From NCBI GenBank assembly GCA_937927195.1, contig CALBCY010000324.1, forward strand, positions 1 to 47,923: a DNA stretch of 47,923 nucleotides, in the 5' to 3' direction. The notes beneath the pieces are model-generated. The model was not told the DNA's origin and did not search any database. It saw nothing but the letters and a program-made list of their open reading frames with translations. How positions within the stretch are numbered: position 1 is the stretch's first letter; each line of letters opens with the position of its first letter. The position numbers and the translations under genes are program-made. Of the stretch, positions 24,976 through 34,100 are shown piece by piece. The stretch comes from an uncultured Chitinophagales bacterium (GTDB lineage Bacteria; Bacteroidota; Bacteroidia; Chitinophagales; UBA2359).

Positions 24976-27552
24976 TTATTCACCCAAATTTTTCTCTAGA
25001 TTTTTCAAAGCAATATCAGGGCGAAGCTCGAAATAGTTTCGCAATTCCTCAATGGATTTCTGCCAGCCTTTATAGCTGTTGCCCCATTTGCCTATTTCAA
25101 TATTCCATTTTTCAAAGTGCCGAGGCATTTCATTATCTATTTGATCAATAATTTTATCCAACTCAAGGTTCATGTTTTCTTTGGAAAAAACTGTTTGAAG
25201 AAGTTCAATGTATCGTTTCTTAAATTGTTCTTTGAAGTGCTCATTTTCATGAATGAGCTTGCTAAATATTTTGAAATGCCTAAATTTATTTTCAAGAACG
25301 TAAGCCAATTGATCTTCGGTCATTTTAGAATTTTTACCCATTGTCATATCCGCGTCGACTAGAAAAAAGCGCCATTTTCCTTGATTGAAATTGGGATGGC
25401 GCCAAAATTTCACGTTATTGATTCTTCTCCAATCCTTGTTTTGAGCGTATGTGTAAGCACAGAAATAATCGATGTAATTATTTAAGTCAAAACGATCCGT
25501 AAAAAAACGAAAATTGGTTTCTTCCCCCATATCATGGTCGAATATATAATTGGTCAATTCATAAAACTCTTTGTTTGTTCCTGCAATTTCAACCTGCCCT
25601 ACTCCACCTAAAATATTACAGTCCTTTTCTGTCAGGTTAAAGTTTGAGGCCAGATACTTTGCATCAATTTTTTCGCGTAAATTATGCAGGCCCCAGTATA
25701 CACCGTTGATATAGACCACACAGGGTTCATAAGCTTGGGTTTCGATTGAACCCAATTTATCGACAACTTGATGAAACAGTGCATCGGTAATGTGGGTTTC
25801 GTTAAAATTTTGCCCACCGTTTTTCAATAGTAACTTAGTAAACTTTGAATGCGCTCTTGAACTAAAAAACTGGTGCTTGAATTGGCGCTTTCCATATTTG
25901 TTTCTAGCCGTCAGTCGAAGGCTTTTCATTGGCCTGGATCTTGATCCGCCGCCATTGATTTTTAGTCCCACTTGTTGACTTACAACCAACAAGCCATTTG
26001 ATTCTTTCAAATCATTTTTACGTTCTGTTTCAAATACGTCTATGTGAGCTGACACTTCTTTGCCAGAATAAAAATTGGCGCCCTTAAATGGGGACTTTGA
26101 GTTGGCAAATTTCCCCTTGCTGTAGATTCCACTCTCTTCATCCCAAAGGCATTCTGGTTCTAGAATTAAAGACGCTACTTTTACCTGATGGTTTTCATTT
26201 ATAAAATAACTGTATGACCTGGTTTTCCCAGGAAGACAATCTGAGTCGATCAATTTAATTCGCAGAACAGTGGTTTTTCGGATCGTCAAAGAATCTGGGA
26301 AAAGTGCAGATTTTATACTGGGTTCGGAACCATCAGTGGTAAAATATATTTCACCCTTAACATCCTTACTGACTGGTTTAAGAACAATTTCACTCTTGTA
26401 AAAGCCCGATGGAAAATTCAACTTTGTTGTTTTACTTTTACAATCAAAGCCTGTTGATTCTGAATTGGATTTAGCAGGGCTTGGGATTTCATAGAATAGC
26501 ATGGAAGATGCTTTCTTTTCCAGATCTGTTGCCCAAGCAAAAGATTGATTTTCTTCGATCTTTGGAATCGTTGCACTATCACACAAAGCCCCAGTCTTAT
26601 AAAACAGGGAAAGCAATTCCTTTTCCTTCAGTTTGAAATTGCTGTGAAACTGTCCACTTTTTTCGTCCCACCAAATTGGTTTATCATTTTCAACAACTTC
26701 ATTTATACCCAAAGAGAAAAAAGGCCGAAGGCTTAAATCGCCAGAACTTTTTTTCACATTGAAAGCGCGAATGCACAATACATTTTCTTTTTCTTGCAAG
26801 GCCGATTTCAAAACAGCCTCCTCTATGATGAACTTTTCTGGATTGCCCTGTCTAAACATTCGAGCTTCATGGTAAAACTGTGGCTTGGTCTTAGCCTGAA
26901 TGGTTTGAGTGCCCATGCTTTCACTTCTTGCAATTTCTTTCCCATTGAGCCAAGCAACAAAACCATCGTCATAATCGCAATGCAAAATTGCTTTCTGAAC
27001 ATTTTTCAAATCAGCATTTGTACAATCAAATTTAATTCTGACACAGAAGCCAGAAGAGTCTAAAATTTCAGTTTGATCATCATTGTCACCATAGCCGAAT
27101 CCACCTTTGCCGGTAAGCCAGTCTGAATCGTCAAATTTAGTTTGTCGCCACTTGGAATTGCCAATTTCGGAGAACTTTTTATAAGACCAATTATCACTTT
27201 CATGTACAAAAGTCTTCCACCCATAATTTTTCCGTTTGTCTTTTCCTGAAGCGAATACGAGGAGATGGGCATTAGCGGCGAGTTCAACATCAGGAAGTTG
27301 CCATTGCTTTTTTTCCGTACGATCTGAGAGAAAATAATCCTTCAATGAAACAGTTTGTTCAGAGCGATTAACAATTTCTATCCAATCTTCATAATCTCCA
27401 TCTTCGTCTTGTAAACCAGCAATATTATTGGGACAAACTTCATTAATTTTCAATGGTGAGTTTTCAATATTTGGGCTTTCACTACAACCGAATAAAGTCC
27501 AAGTCAAGAAGACAAAAAAAGACAAAAATCTTATATTAAAAAGCCATTTCAT
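24976..27552 (-). CDS. CotH kinase family lipoprotein with lamin-tail and chitobiase-like domains
   Basis: An 858-residue lipoprotein (lipobox LFGC, residues 20-23). A lamin-tail domain follows at about 33-107 (LKINEVCPNN, DGDYEDWIEIVN). A beta-sandwich region at about 118-290 contains DYDDGFVAWLNGKEIARS. A chitobiase/hexosaminidase C-terminal-like domain lies at about 395-450 (GEIYFTTDGSEPS). The CotH-like kinase fold occupies about 470-858, with GLKINGGGSRSRPMKSLRLT, INGVYWGLHNLREKIDA and FFLVDADMTMG. CotH proteins are atypical secreted protein kinases known from Bacillus spore coats. Whether this one is active is unknown, but the Asp of the metal motif is kept. It is convergent with rpoN. 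Confidence 0.9.
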   Translation of the reverse strand: MKWLFNIRFLSFFVFLTWTLFGCSESPNIENSPLKINEVCPNNIAGLQDEDGDYEDWIEIVNRSEQTVSLKDYFLSDRTEKKQWQLPDVELAANAHLLVFASGKDKRKNYGWKTFVHESDNWSYKKFSEIGNSKWRQTKFDDSDWLTGKGGFGYGDNDDQTEILDSSGFCVRIKFDCTNADLKNVQKAILHCDYDDGFVAWLNGKEIARSESMGTQTIQAKTKPQFYHEARMFRQGNPEKFIIEEAVLKSALQEKENVLCIRAFNVKKSSGDLSLRPFFSLGINEVVENDKPIWWDEKSGQFHSNFKLKEKELLSLFYKTGALCDSATIPKIEENQSFAWATDLEKKASSMLFYEIPSPAKSNSESTGFDCKSKTTKLNFPSGFYKSEIVLKPVSKDVKGEIYFTTDGSEPSIKSALFPDSLTIRKTTVLRIKLIDSDCLPGKTRSYSYFINENHQVKVASLILEPECLWDEESGIYSKGKFANSKSPFKGANFYSGKEVSAHIDVFETERKNDLKESNGLLVVSQQVGLKINGGGSRSRPMKSLRLTARNKYGKRQFKHQFFSSRAHSKFTKLLLKNGGQNFNETHITDALFHQVVDKLGSIETQAYEPCVVYINGVYWGLHNLREKIDAKYLASNFNLTEKDCNILGGVGQVEIAGTNKEFYELTNYIFDHDMGEETNFRFFTDRFDLNNYIDYFCAYTYAQNKDWRRINNVKFWRHPNFNQGKWRFFLVDADMTMGKNSKMTEDQLAYVLENKFRHFKIFSKLIHENEHFKEQFKKRYIELLQTVFSKENMNLELDKIIDQIDNEMPRHFEKWNIEIGKWGNSYKGWQKSIEELRNYFELRPDIALKNLEKNLGE

Positions 27553-27681
27553 TCAATTGTAAGTTACGAATTTATGCTTACATAGGCTGTAAATAATCAC
27601 AGGATTGAATAAAAAAAGAAGAGTTTTGAATTTGTCCTTTTTCAAGAAAAATTTTAAGTTGTGTTCGGAATAAAGGCTGAA

Positions 27682-28989
27682 TCAATCCAAAACAAATTTC
27701 ACTCCTAGTGTGATGATGCCAGATGTAAAAGAAGTGTTTCTGTCATATTTGTAGTATTTCAGGTCAATGCTTTTCAAGCCAATTTTCCAGATGTGAACAG
27801 ACCGCAAGATATCTGTGTAGGATACGCCAAAGCCAAACTGATTGGAACTGTATTCAGATAAATCATAATCTGAAGTATAAAATTCACTGCTCGATAGATG
27901 TTGATTGTACGGAGCAAAATAATCAGCAGCCGTTTGATTGTAAAATCTGTAGGATGGATAAAAGGTTATTTTACCCATTAAAATTTTGATGGGAACTTCT
28001 ATACTAGCGGTATGTGAATTTATGCCCCAATCATCAGCGTAAAATCTATAAAACGAACGAAGAGAAACGAATTCGTTGAGGTAATAATTTAGACGACCGC
28101 CAATGGCTGTTTTAAATCGGGTAGCCGGCATTCTTTCTATATCATCTGCTAGATGGAAATTTTCAATAAAAGAATCTTCAACATCGCTGAAATAGACTCT
28201 TTGAAAAGGTGTAGAGAGCAAGCCGTTTTGGAGCACCACATCGAGGGCTAAAGAACCTTGCAATTTTTTAGACAAAATTTGTGCAAAGCCCAATCCAAGT
28301 GCATAGGTATTTCTTCCGCTGCTTTGTAAACTTTGGAACTTAGGATTGTAATCTGGATTTCCAGTAATGGTGAAATTGTTAAGATTAAATCGGTCATCAT
28401 CATCTCCTCCGTTGCCTCTCAATTCAGAAGGATAGATTCTGCTCCAGTTGTCAATATAGACATTTCCGTGAATGTTAAACTCCGTATTTTTTTGATTAAA
28501 TAATTTGGTAAAACTTGCCCCACCACCAATAGAAGTATAATCATATTCTGCTGCGACCGAAAGATTGGCTCCCCAAATTGTATTTCGGTCATCCGAACTA
28601 TGGCTGTAGGAAACGACTCCATTTACCCACACATCCCCTTTAGATGCACCAGAGGAGGCAACAAAAGGATCTCCTTGATTTTTTCCATCGAAGGGATTGA
28701 CATTACTGGAAGAGGCAGAAGTATAGGCAGAGATACCAGCATCTATGGTCAACACATCATCCGCATTAAGCGGAATAGAAATGACAACCGTTCCTGTCGC
28801 ATCGCTTAATTCCTCTGTTCCAATCCCTCCGCTCACTGCGGCATTTTCTCCATTTTGTGTATAGTAACTGCTGAGAAAATCAATTTCTGTTGATTCCAAA
28901 ACTCTCTTTTTATAGACCATACTGCTGTCTTGCGCTTGCAGTTCTATAAAAAGCAAAAAACCAATCAATATAAAAATATACTTTGTCAT
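27682..28989 (-). CDS. DUF3570 outer membrane beta-barrel protein
   Basis: A 435-residue protein with a signal peptide (MTKYIFILIGFLLFIELQAQ). The rest is dominated by alternating beta strands with aromatic ends and a C-terminal strand ending GIITLGVKFVLD, fitting an outer-membrane barrel of the DUF3570 family. Typical early motifs are ESTEIDFLSSYYTQNGENAA and ADDVLTIDAGISAYTSASSS. It is the last gene of a set with thioredoxin, ApbE and DUF4266, 43 bases after DUF4266. A start 24 bases upstream (29013) would add eight polar residues before the signal, so 28989 is preferred. Function unknown. Confidence 0.9.
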   Translation of the reverse strand: MTKYIFILIGFLLFIELQAQDSSMVYKKRVLESTEIDFLSSYYTQNGENAAVSGGIGTEELSDATGTVVISIPLNADDVLTIDAGISAYTSASSSNVNPFDGKNQGDPFVASSGASKGDVWVNGVVSYSHSSDDRNTIWGANLSVAAEYDYTSIGGGASFTKLFNQKNTEFNIHGNVYIDNWSRIYPSELRGNGGDDDDRFNLNNFTITGNPDYNPKFQSLQSSGRNTYALGLGFAQILSKKLQGSLALDVVLQNGLLSTPFQRVYFSDVEDSFIENFHLADDIERMPATRFKTAIGGRLNYYLNEFVSLRSFYRFYADDWGINSHTASIEVPIKILMGKITFYPSYRFYNQTAADYFAPYNQHLSSSEFYTSDYDLSEYSSNQFGFGVSYTDILRSVHIWKIGLKSIDLKYYKYDRNTSFTSGIITLGVKFVLD

Positions 28990-29032
28990 TTTTGTAAATT
29001 CAATTTCACCCATTCAATCCTTCACTCACTCA

Positions 29033-29260
29033 TTAATTGCAGCCACAGCCACCGCCTGTTTTTCCTCCATTTCCTCCTGAGGCAGCTTCTCTATAAGAAT
29101 GGGCCGTAGATAAATTTCTATCACAATTTTTATCCCCCAAAAGCATATCGGGATCATTGAGTAGCACCTTTTCATATTCTTTAACAACAGTGCAGGAACT
29201 AATGCTTAAAAGAAGAAACACTGCTGTTGTTAAAATCGCTATTATAGTTTGCTTTATCAT
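29033..29260 (-). CDS. DUF4266 small Cys-tailed lipoprotein
   Basis: A 75-residue protein. It has a signal with lipobox ISSC (Cys23), then VVKEYEKVLLNDPDMLLGDK, which is characteristic of DUF4266, and a Gly-rich tail GGNGGKTGGGCGCN with a C-terminal C-G-C pair. The mature part is only about 53 residues. It overlaps the apbE stop as ATGA and is followed by DUF3570. The CGC tail could bind metal, form a disulfide or be a modification site; this is inference. No flavinylation consensus of the D-G-x-(S/T)-(A/G)-T type is seen. Confidence 0.9.
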   Translation of the reverse strand: MIKQTIIAILTTAVFLLLSISSCTVVKEYEKVLLNDPDMLLGDKNCDRNLSTAHSYREAASGGNGGKTGGGCGCN

Positions 29261-30237
29261 TTTGAATCAATTTTTATATTCGATGACTTGTGAAGCTTCC
29301 CTGCTTCGTCTACTATCACACATTCAACTTTTGGTATCTGATTTATTCTATTCAAGCCAGTTTCGATTCCCATTACAAAAACTGAGGTTGATAGAGCGTC
29401 GGCAAGTTCTGCCTTAGGAGCAAACACCGTTACACTTAAAATACCAGTCGTTGGATAACCTGTTCTAGGATCAATGATGTGTGAATAGCGCTTATGGTCA
29501 AAGACAACGTACTTTTCGTAGTTACCGGAGGTTACCACAGCGCCATTGCTAATTGGCAATAAACCGAAAGAATTATTCTTATCTAATGGATTCGTAATGG
29601 CAACTTTCCAATCTTCGCCGTTGGCTTGTTTCCCCCATGCATTCATATCACCCGAAGCATTGATTATTCCCGATGCAACACCATTTTCGATTAGTAAATC
29701 TTTTGCCTTATCAGCAGCATAACCTTTTCCGATTCCACCGAAACCAATTTTCATATTTTCTTCCTTCAAAAAAACTGTCAAATTTTCTTTGTCTAGGTGA
29801 ATGTTTTGAAAGCCTACCTTTACAACTGATGCATCTATTTCGCTTTGACTTGGCATTGCTGTCATGCTCCCATCAAACTTCCAAATTCTATCCATAGAGG
29901 CATAGCTGATATCGAAAGAACCATCCGTTAGTTTTGAAATACCGATTGCTCTTTCAATCAATTCAAACAGTTCTAGGTCAACTTTTACTCCTTTAATTCC
30001 TGCATTGCTATTTATTGCTGAGGTTTGAGAATTTTGATCCCAAGAAGAGATTAGTTTTTCTATTCGGCTAATTTCATTGTGAGCCAAATCTATAAAACGG
30101 TTCGCGCTTAATTCATTTTCTGCGACGACTGTGATTTCAAAACCACAACCCATCAATTCCATGCTTCGCTTATGTGTCGATTGCCCATACATTTGAAGCG
30201 CAACAATAAGTAATAAAATTCCAATCAATCCTCTCAA
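29257..30237 (-). CDS. apbE: FAD:protein FMN transferase (ApbE family)
   Basis: A 326-residue periplasmic protein with signal peptide (LLLIVALQMYGQ). ApbE enzymes use FAD to attach FMN to a Thr/Ser of target proteins. Family motifs present are MGCGFEITV, ISRIEKLISSWD, LTDGSFDISYASM, the core GFGGIGKGYAADKA, ASGDMNAWG, HIIDPRTGYPT and the metal-site region ADALSTSVFVMG. The length is normal. It lies 24 bases after the thioredoxin gene and overlaps DUF4266. The flavin acceptor is not obvious among the neighbours. Confidence 0.94.
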   Translation of the reverse strand: MRGLIGILLLIVALQMYGQSTHKRSMELMGCGFEITVVAENELSANRFIDLAHNEISRIEKLISSWDQNSQTSAINSNAGIKGVKVDLELFELIERAIGISKLTDGSFDISYASMDRIWKFDGSMTAMPSQSEIDASVVKVGFQNIHLDKENLTVFLKEENMKIGFGGIGKGYAADKAKDLLIENGVASGIINASGDMNAWGKQANGEDWKVAITNPLDKNNSFGLLPISNGAVVTSGNYEKYVVFDHKRYSHIIDPRTGYPTTGILSVTVFAPKAELADALSTSVFVMGIETGLNRINQIPKVECVIVDEAGKLHKSSNIKIDSK

Positions 30238-30261
30238 AACAGTTTTTTTTTATAGTGAAAT

Positions 30262-30720
30262 TTACTTTACAAATTTATCAAACATATTGATGTAATACTT
30301 GGGTCCCATTCTCTTATATCCTGTTTCAGCTACTGGATTTCCCTTGGAGTTAAAAACCACTATAAAAGGAAACACGCCTGGCTTATTGTACTTTTCTGCT
30401 AGTGCATAGTTCATTTTGACTTGCTCTTCACTTAAAGCATTTTTCTTTCTTCTTGGAAAATCAACTTTTAACAAAACCAGATTGTCCTTGGCATATTTGA
30501 CAAAGTCTTTGCTTGCCCAAACCTTCTTGTCCATTTCAATACAAGGCCCACACCAATCAGATCCTTGAAAAACCATTATCAAGGGCTTGCCATCCTTTTC
30601 AGATATTTGCTTTGCCGCTTCAAAATCAGTTTCCCAATTTTGAGCCTGTCCAGTTGCTAGACTGAAAAGTAGTGTCAAACACAACAACAATAATCCAAAT
30701 CCATTTTTCATTTTATTCAT
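30262..30720 (-). CDS. Periplasmic thioredoxin-like protein
   Basis: A 152-residue protein with signal peptide (LLLLCLTLLFSLATGQAQ) and a thioredoxin fold. The active site is GSDWCGPCIEMDKKVW, preceded by DGKPLIMVF. It resembles the thioredoxin_7/DUF255-like type found in the envelope of Bacteroidota. It is first in the operon with apbE, DUF4266 and DUF3570. A likely role is to keep the CGC tail of DUF4266 reduced or to make a disulfide in it; this is inference. Confidence 0.92.
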   Translation of the reverse strand: MNKMKNGFGLLLLCLTLLFSLATGQAQNWETDFEAAKQISEKDGKPLIMVFQGSDWCGPCIEMDKKVWASKDFVKYAKDNLVLLKVDFPRRKKNALSEEQVKMNYALAEKYNKPGVFPFIVVFNSKGNPVAETGYKRMGPKYYINMFDKFVK

Positions 30721-31115
30721 TGTTTAATTATTTATTTCACCTATTGAAGGCTTTGAATTAGATTAAAGATAAAGGTCTTTTGCATTCTGTAACTATATAA
30801 CAACTGAATCAAATTTTACCCTACCTTATTCTTTAATTTTTTTCTTTATTCTTTATTTTTTTTCCCTTAGGAACAACCGTTCATCCAGATTCTAACAAGA
30901 TTTCTCTCTGGCCTACGAAATGGCAGATGGAACACAAATACTAACAATATTTCTCGATGCCGTTCAAAATGACAGATGGAACGCAGATACTAACAATACT
31001 TCTCGTTACCGTTCAAAATGACAAATGAAGTGAGATTGATCCCAGACATGGTTCATGAACGTTAAAACCACTCATTTTGGTATTGGGGGATAGGTTGCTG
31101 AATTTTATTTTTCAA
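30721..31115. other. Intergenic region upstream of the thioredoxin operon
   Basis: This region holds the operon promoter (a TATCTTTA-like element at 30764-30771 is imperfect), the three-copy 49-base tandem repeat (30887-31030) and a perfect palindrome GTTCATGAAC at 31051-31060. No gene is visible. Confidence 0.6.
30887..31030. repeat. 49-base tandem repeat, three copies
   Basis: The anchor CTAACAA starts at 30892, 30941 and 30990, exactly 49 bases apart. The units share CTAACAAKAYTTCTC, a variable GC-rich middle, then AAATGRCARATG(G/A)A. Copies two and three share CGTTCAAAATGACA. It resembles the intergenic sequences with CGNTCGAAATGACA seen in many Bacteroidota genomes. Confidence 0.8.
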
Positions 31116-34100
31116 TCAATTATCATTGACAAAAACAACTTTATGTGAATAACAACGGTCAAGGCCTTGGAGATGGACCAAATACAAACCGCTGGTAAAA
31201 TTGAATTCATTGTCAATTTCTATTTTAGGCTGTCCATTTATTAGACCAACAAAAACAAGATTGCCTTGTGAATCAAAGATGCTAAACTCCATTTCTGTAT
31301 TGTAATCGGAAGCATCAATTCCGAGTATATTAATTCTTTCGGAAATTGTATAAACAGGATTGGGGTAAAATTTAATAGACTGATTTTCGACTGGAGTATT
31401 TTCGACTTGCAGACTGTCCGAACAAAATTCATTTTGTTCATCAACAATTTGTATGTCAAACATTTCACTTGAACAAGACAGATCTGCTTCTATTTGAATT
31501 CTGCCTGTAGAATTATAGATATACGGATTGTTATTGTATTTGAGGCCATCTATAAAAAGATCAAAGCCTTGCCCGTTGGCATTGTTTCCATTGATCAACA
31601 AATGAAGTTTAACGGTTCCGTTCTGACAATCTTCAAGGTTGAAATCCAGAATTTCAATGAAACAATCCTCTCCCATTGTTTCACAAATTGGGGTTGTAAA
31701 ATCTTGACTTTGAATGCAATCAATATTATTGGCTTGATCCAATCTGACATTGTTGCTTTGCCCATTTCCAGGGACGATAATCACAAACTGTCTTTGTCCA
31801 TTTTCAGCAATATTGACATTTTCAGAGATTATCATTCCATTGAATCGTACGGTAAACACATTTTCAGAACCAGCATTCGAGACGACCAAATTGTATTGAT
31901 ACTCTCCAAATTCATTACAAATTTCACTTTGAGCAATTGCTAAACTCAAGGCACAATCTTCAGATGAACAGTATGCGTCATCGATGGCCCATTCAGCAAA
32001 GCAATCCGGAACAAGCAAGTTTATGACTTGAATAAAATGATCTCCGGTATTGGCAGCTAAATCAATTTGGATAAAATTCAATCCTGGCTCAAATTGAATG
32101 CTTTCCAGTATGGTGTCTCCGTCTAAAACAACATCAAAGGTTTGGCCGACAAGATTGTTGGCTTCGACCTGCAAAGTATATTCCATTCTATTCAATTCAT
32201 CACAATTTGAGCTTTGAAATGCGGACAATGAAATTTCACAAGGCAAAACATCCATGCATTCAGGCAATTCCAAGCTGCTTTGAGCAAAGCAATTTTCATC
32301 CTCAGAATCTATCGCAGAAATTACATGAATGAGGCCATCTCCTTCCAATTCAAGATTCACGATATTCGGATTGTCCAAATCATAGAGGAATGGACTGTCA
32401 GAAACTGCAGTTCCATCGACATGCAAATTAAATGATGCGCCTATTGGATTAGGATTGATTATTTGTGCCGCGTAATTGATCATCCCATTTTGACAATCTG
32501 ATAACTGAGTTAAGGAAATTTCCATTTCACAAGGAGCAATACAAATTTCAGTTGCAAAAGAAACTGTTGCCAAACAATCTGGATTATCAACATCTTGAAT
32601 TAAAACTTCCTGAACAATACCGTTGCCTATAATTTCTAAATTAAGAAGCTCCATCCCATCGCTTGAATAAACAAATGGGCCATTCTCATCTTGGATGTTA
32701 TTCAAAAACAAATGATACCCCGACGAACCAAAATTCAAACTACTTAAACTAAAACTTGCAATTTGTAAATTTTCACCGTTGCAATCGGAAATTCCATTGA
32801 AGGCCAGATCCATGCTGCATTGACAATCGGCTGTTTGGATTATTGTAAAGTCACTACAATCTGAATTGACTTGATCGACCACTTCAGCAACATAATTCCC
32901 ATTGTCTCCTTGGAATTCAAACTGAAAAACTGTTGTTCCAGAAGGATCGTAAACAATTTGATCGACTAAAGTTTCCTCAACAAAAAACAAAAATGAATTT
33001 CCCGCTGTATTCGAGCTAATCAGCGTAGCTTCAAATGTTGATTGTTGATTTTCGTTGCAAGCTTCTAACAAGTTTATACTCAAATCCATTTCGCAATCAA
33101 GCGTTGTTAAACAATCAGAGGTTGGTACAGAGATAGAGGTAAAACAGTCATCGAAAATTTGATCGACAAAACTAATTTCATGAATATTTCCATCACCGAC
33201 AATGCTTATTTCAAGAAGATTTTCACCGTTCGAATTGTAGAGATTATTGCTGCTGTAAGTAAGTTCATCGACTAAAATATCAAAGCCATCGCTACTTCCA
33301 TTGAGGGATTGAAGATTTAGAGTAAATACTATTTCATTGTTTTCATCGCAATCACTGCTCTCTAAAAAAGAAAGGGCCAAATCACATTGACAATCGGGCA
33401 AAGCGAGAAAAGTTGAAGCAAAACAAGTTGGATCAGAATCATCGATGCATTCAACCAATATATTTTGACCGTTGCCATTAACTTGAAAAGCAAAACTACT
33501 TGTTCCTGTTTGATTGTATTCAAAATATCCTTGAACCGCTCCATCAAACAAAACATTGAAACCCTCGCCCACTTGGTTGCTATGGTCAAGGAAAAAGTCC
33601 AAGGCAACTTCTCCATTGTTACAGGCAAAAACTGTCCCACTTAATAACATTTCACAAGGCGGCATAAAAAAGCAATCCTCCGTTGGAACCTGGATCAAAT
33701 CACTGCAATTGTTATCGGACAGATCAAAGACTTCTATTGTTTGAAAATTTCCGTTTCCAATGAGATTAACCGAGGTTTCAGTAAAGCCTGATTGATCATA
33801 AAATCCAGTTTCTATCGTTTGGCCATTTACAAATATTTCATATCCATTGGTGCTTCCATTTGTTGATTCTATTTCTAGCGTGAAATTAATTTCATTCATT
33901 TCACTACAAATACCTGTTTCAATTAGGTTTAAAGAAAGATTGCATTGACAATCGGGCAAAGGAATTAGCTGACTTGTTTGGCAGGCAGGATTGGATTCGT
34001 CTTGAATTTCTATCAAAACATTGCTTCCGTCTCCTACGATGCTCAAAGGAAAACTTGTGGTTCCAGAAGGGTCATAAGAAAAATTTTCAATTGGCATTCC

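Noticed and set aside
24757..24999. Open frame of 80 codons after rpoN
   Set aside because: It starts on the rpoN stop, has no recognisable domain, and overlaps the end of the CotH gene on the other strand. The region has a GC-rich intergenic feel (CCATTCGCTGCGCTCGG) rather than coding character.
30887..31030. CRISPR array
   Set aside because: The repeat is regular (49 bases) but units are continuous and similar throughout, with no unique spacers between constant repeats and no cas genes.
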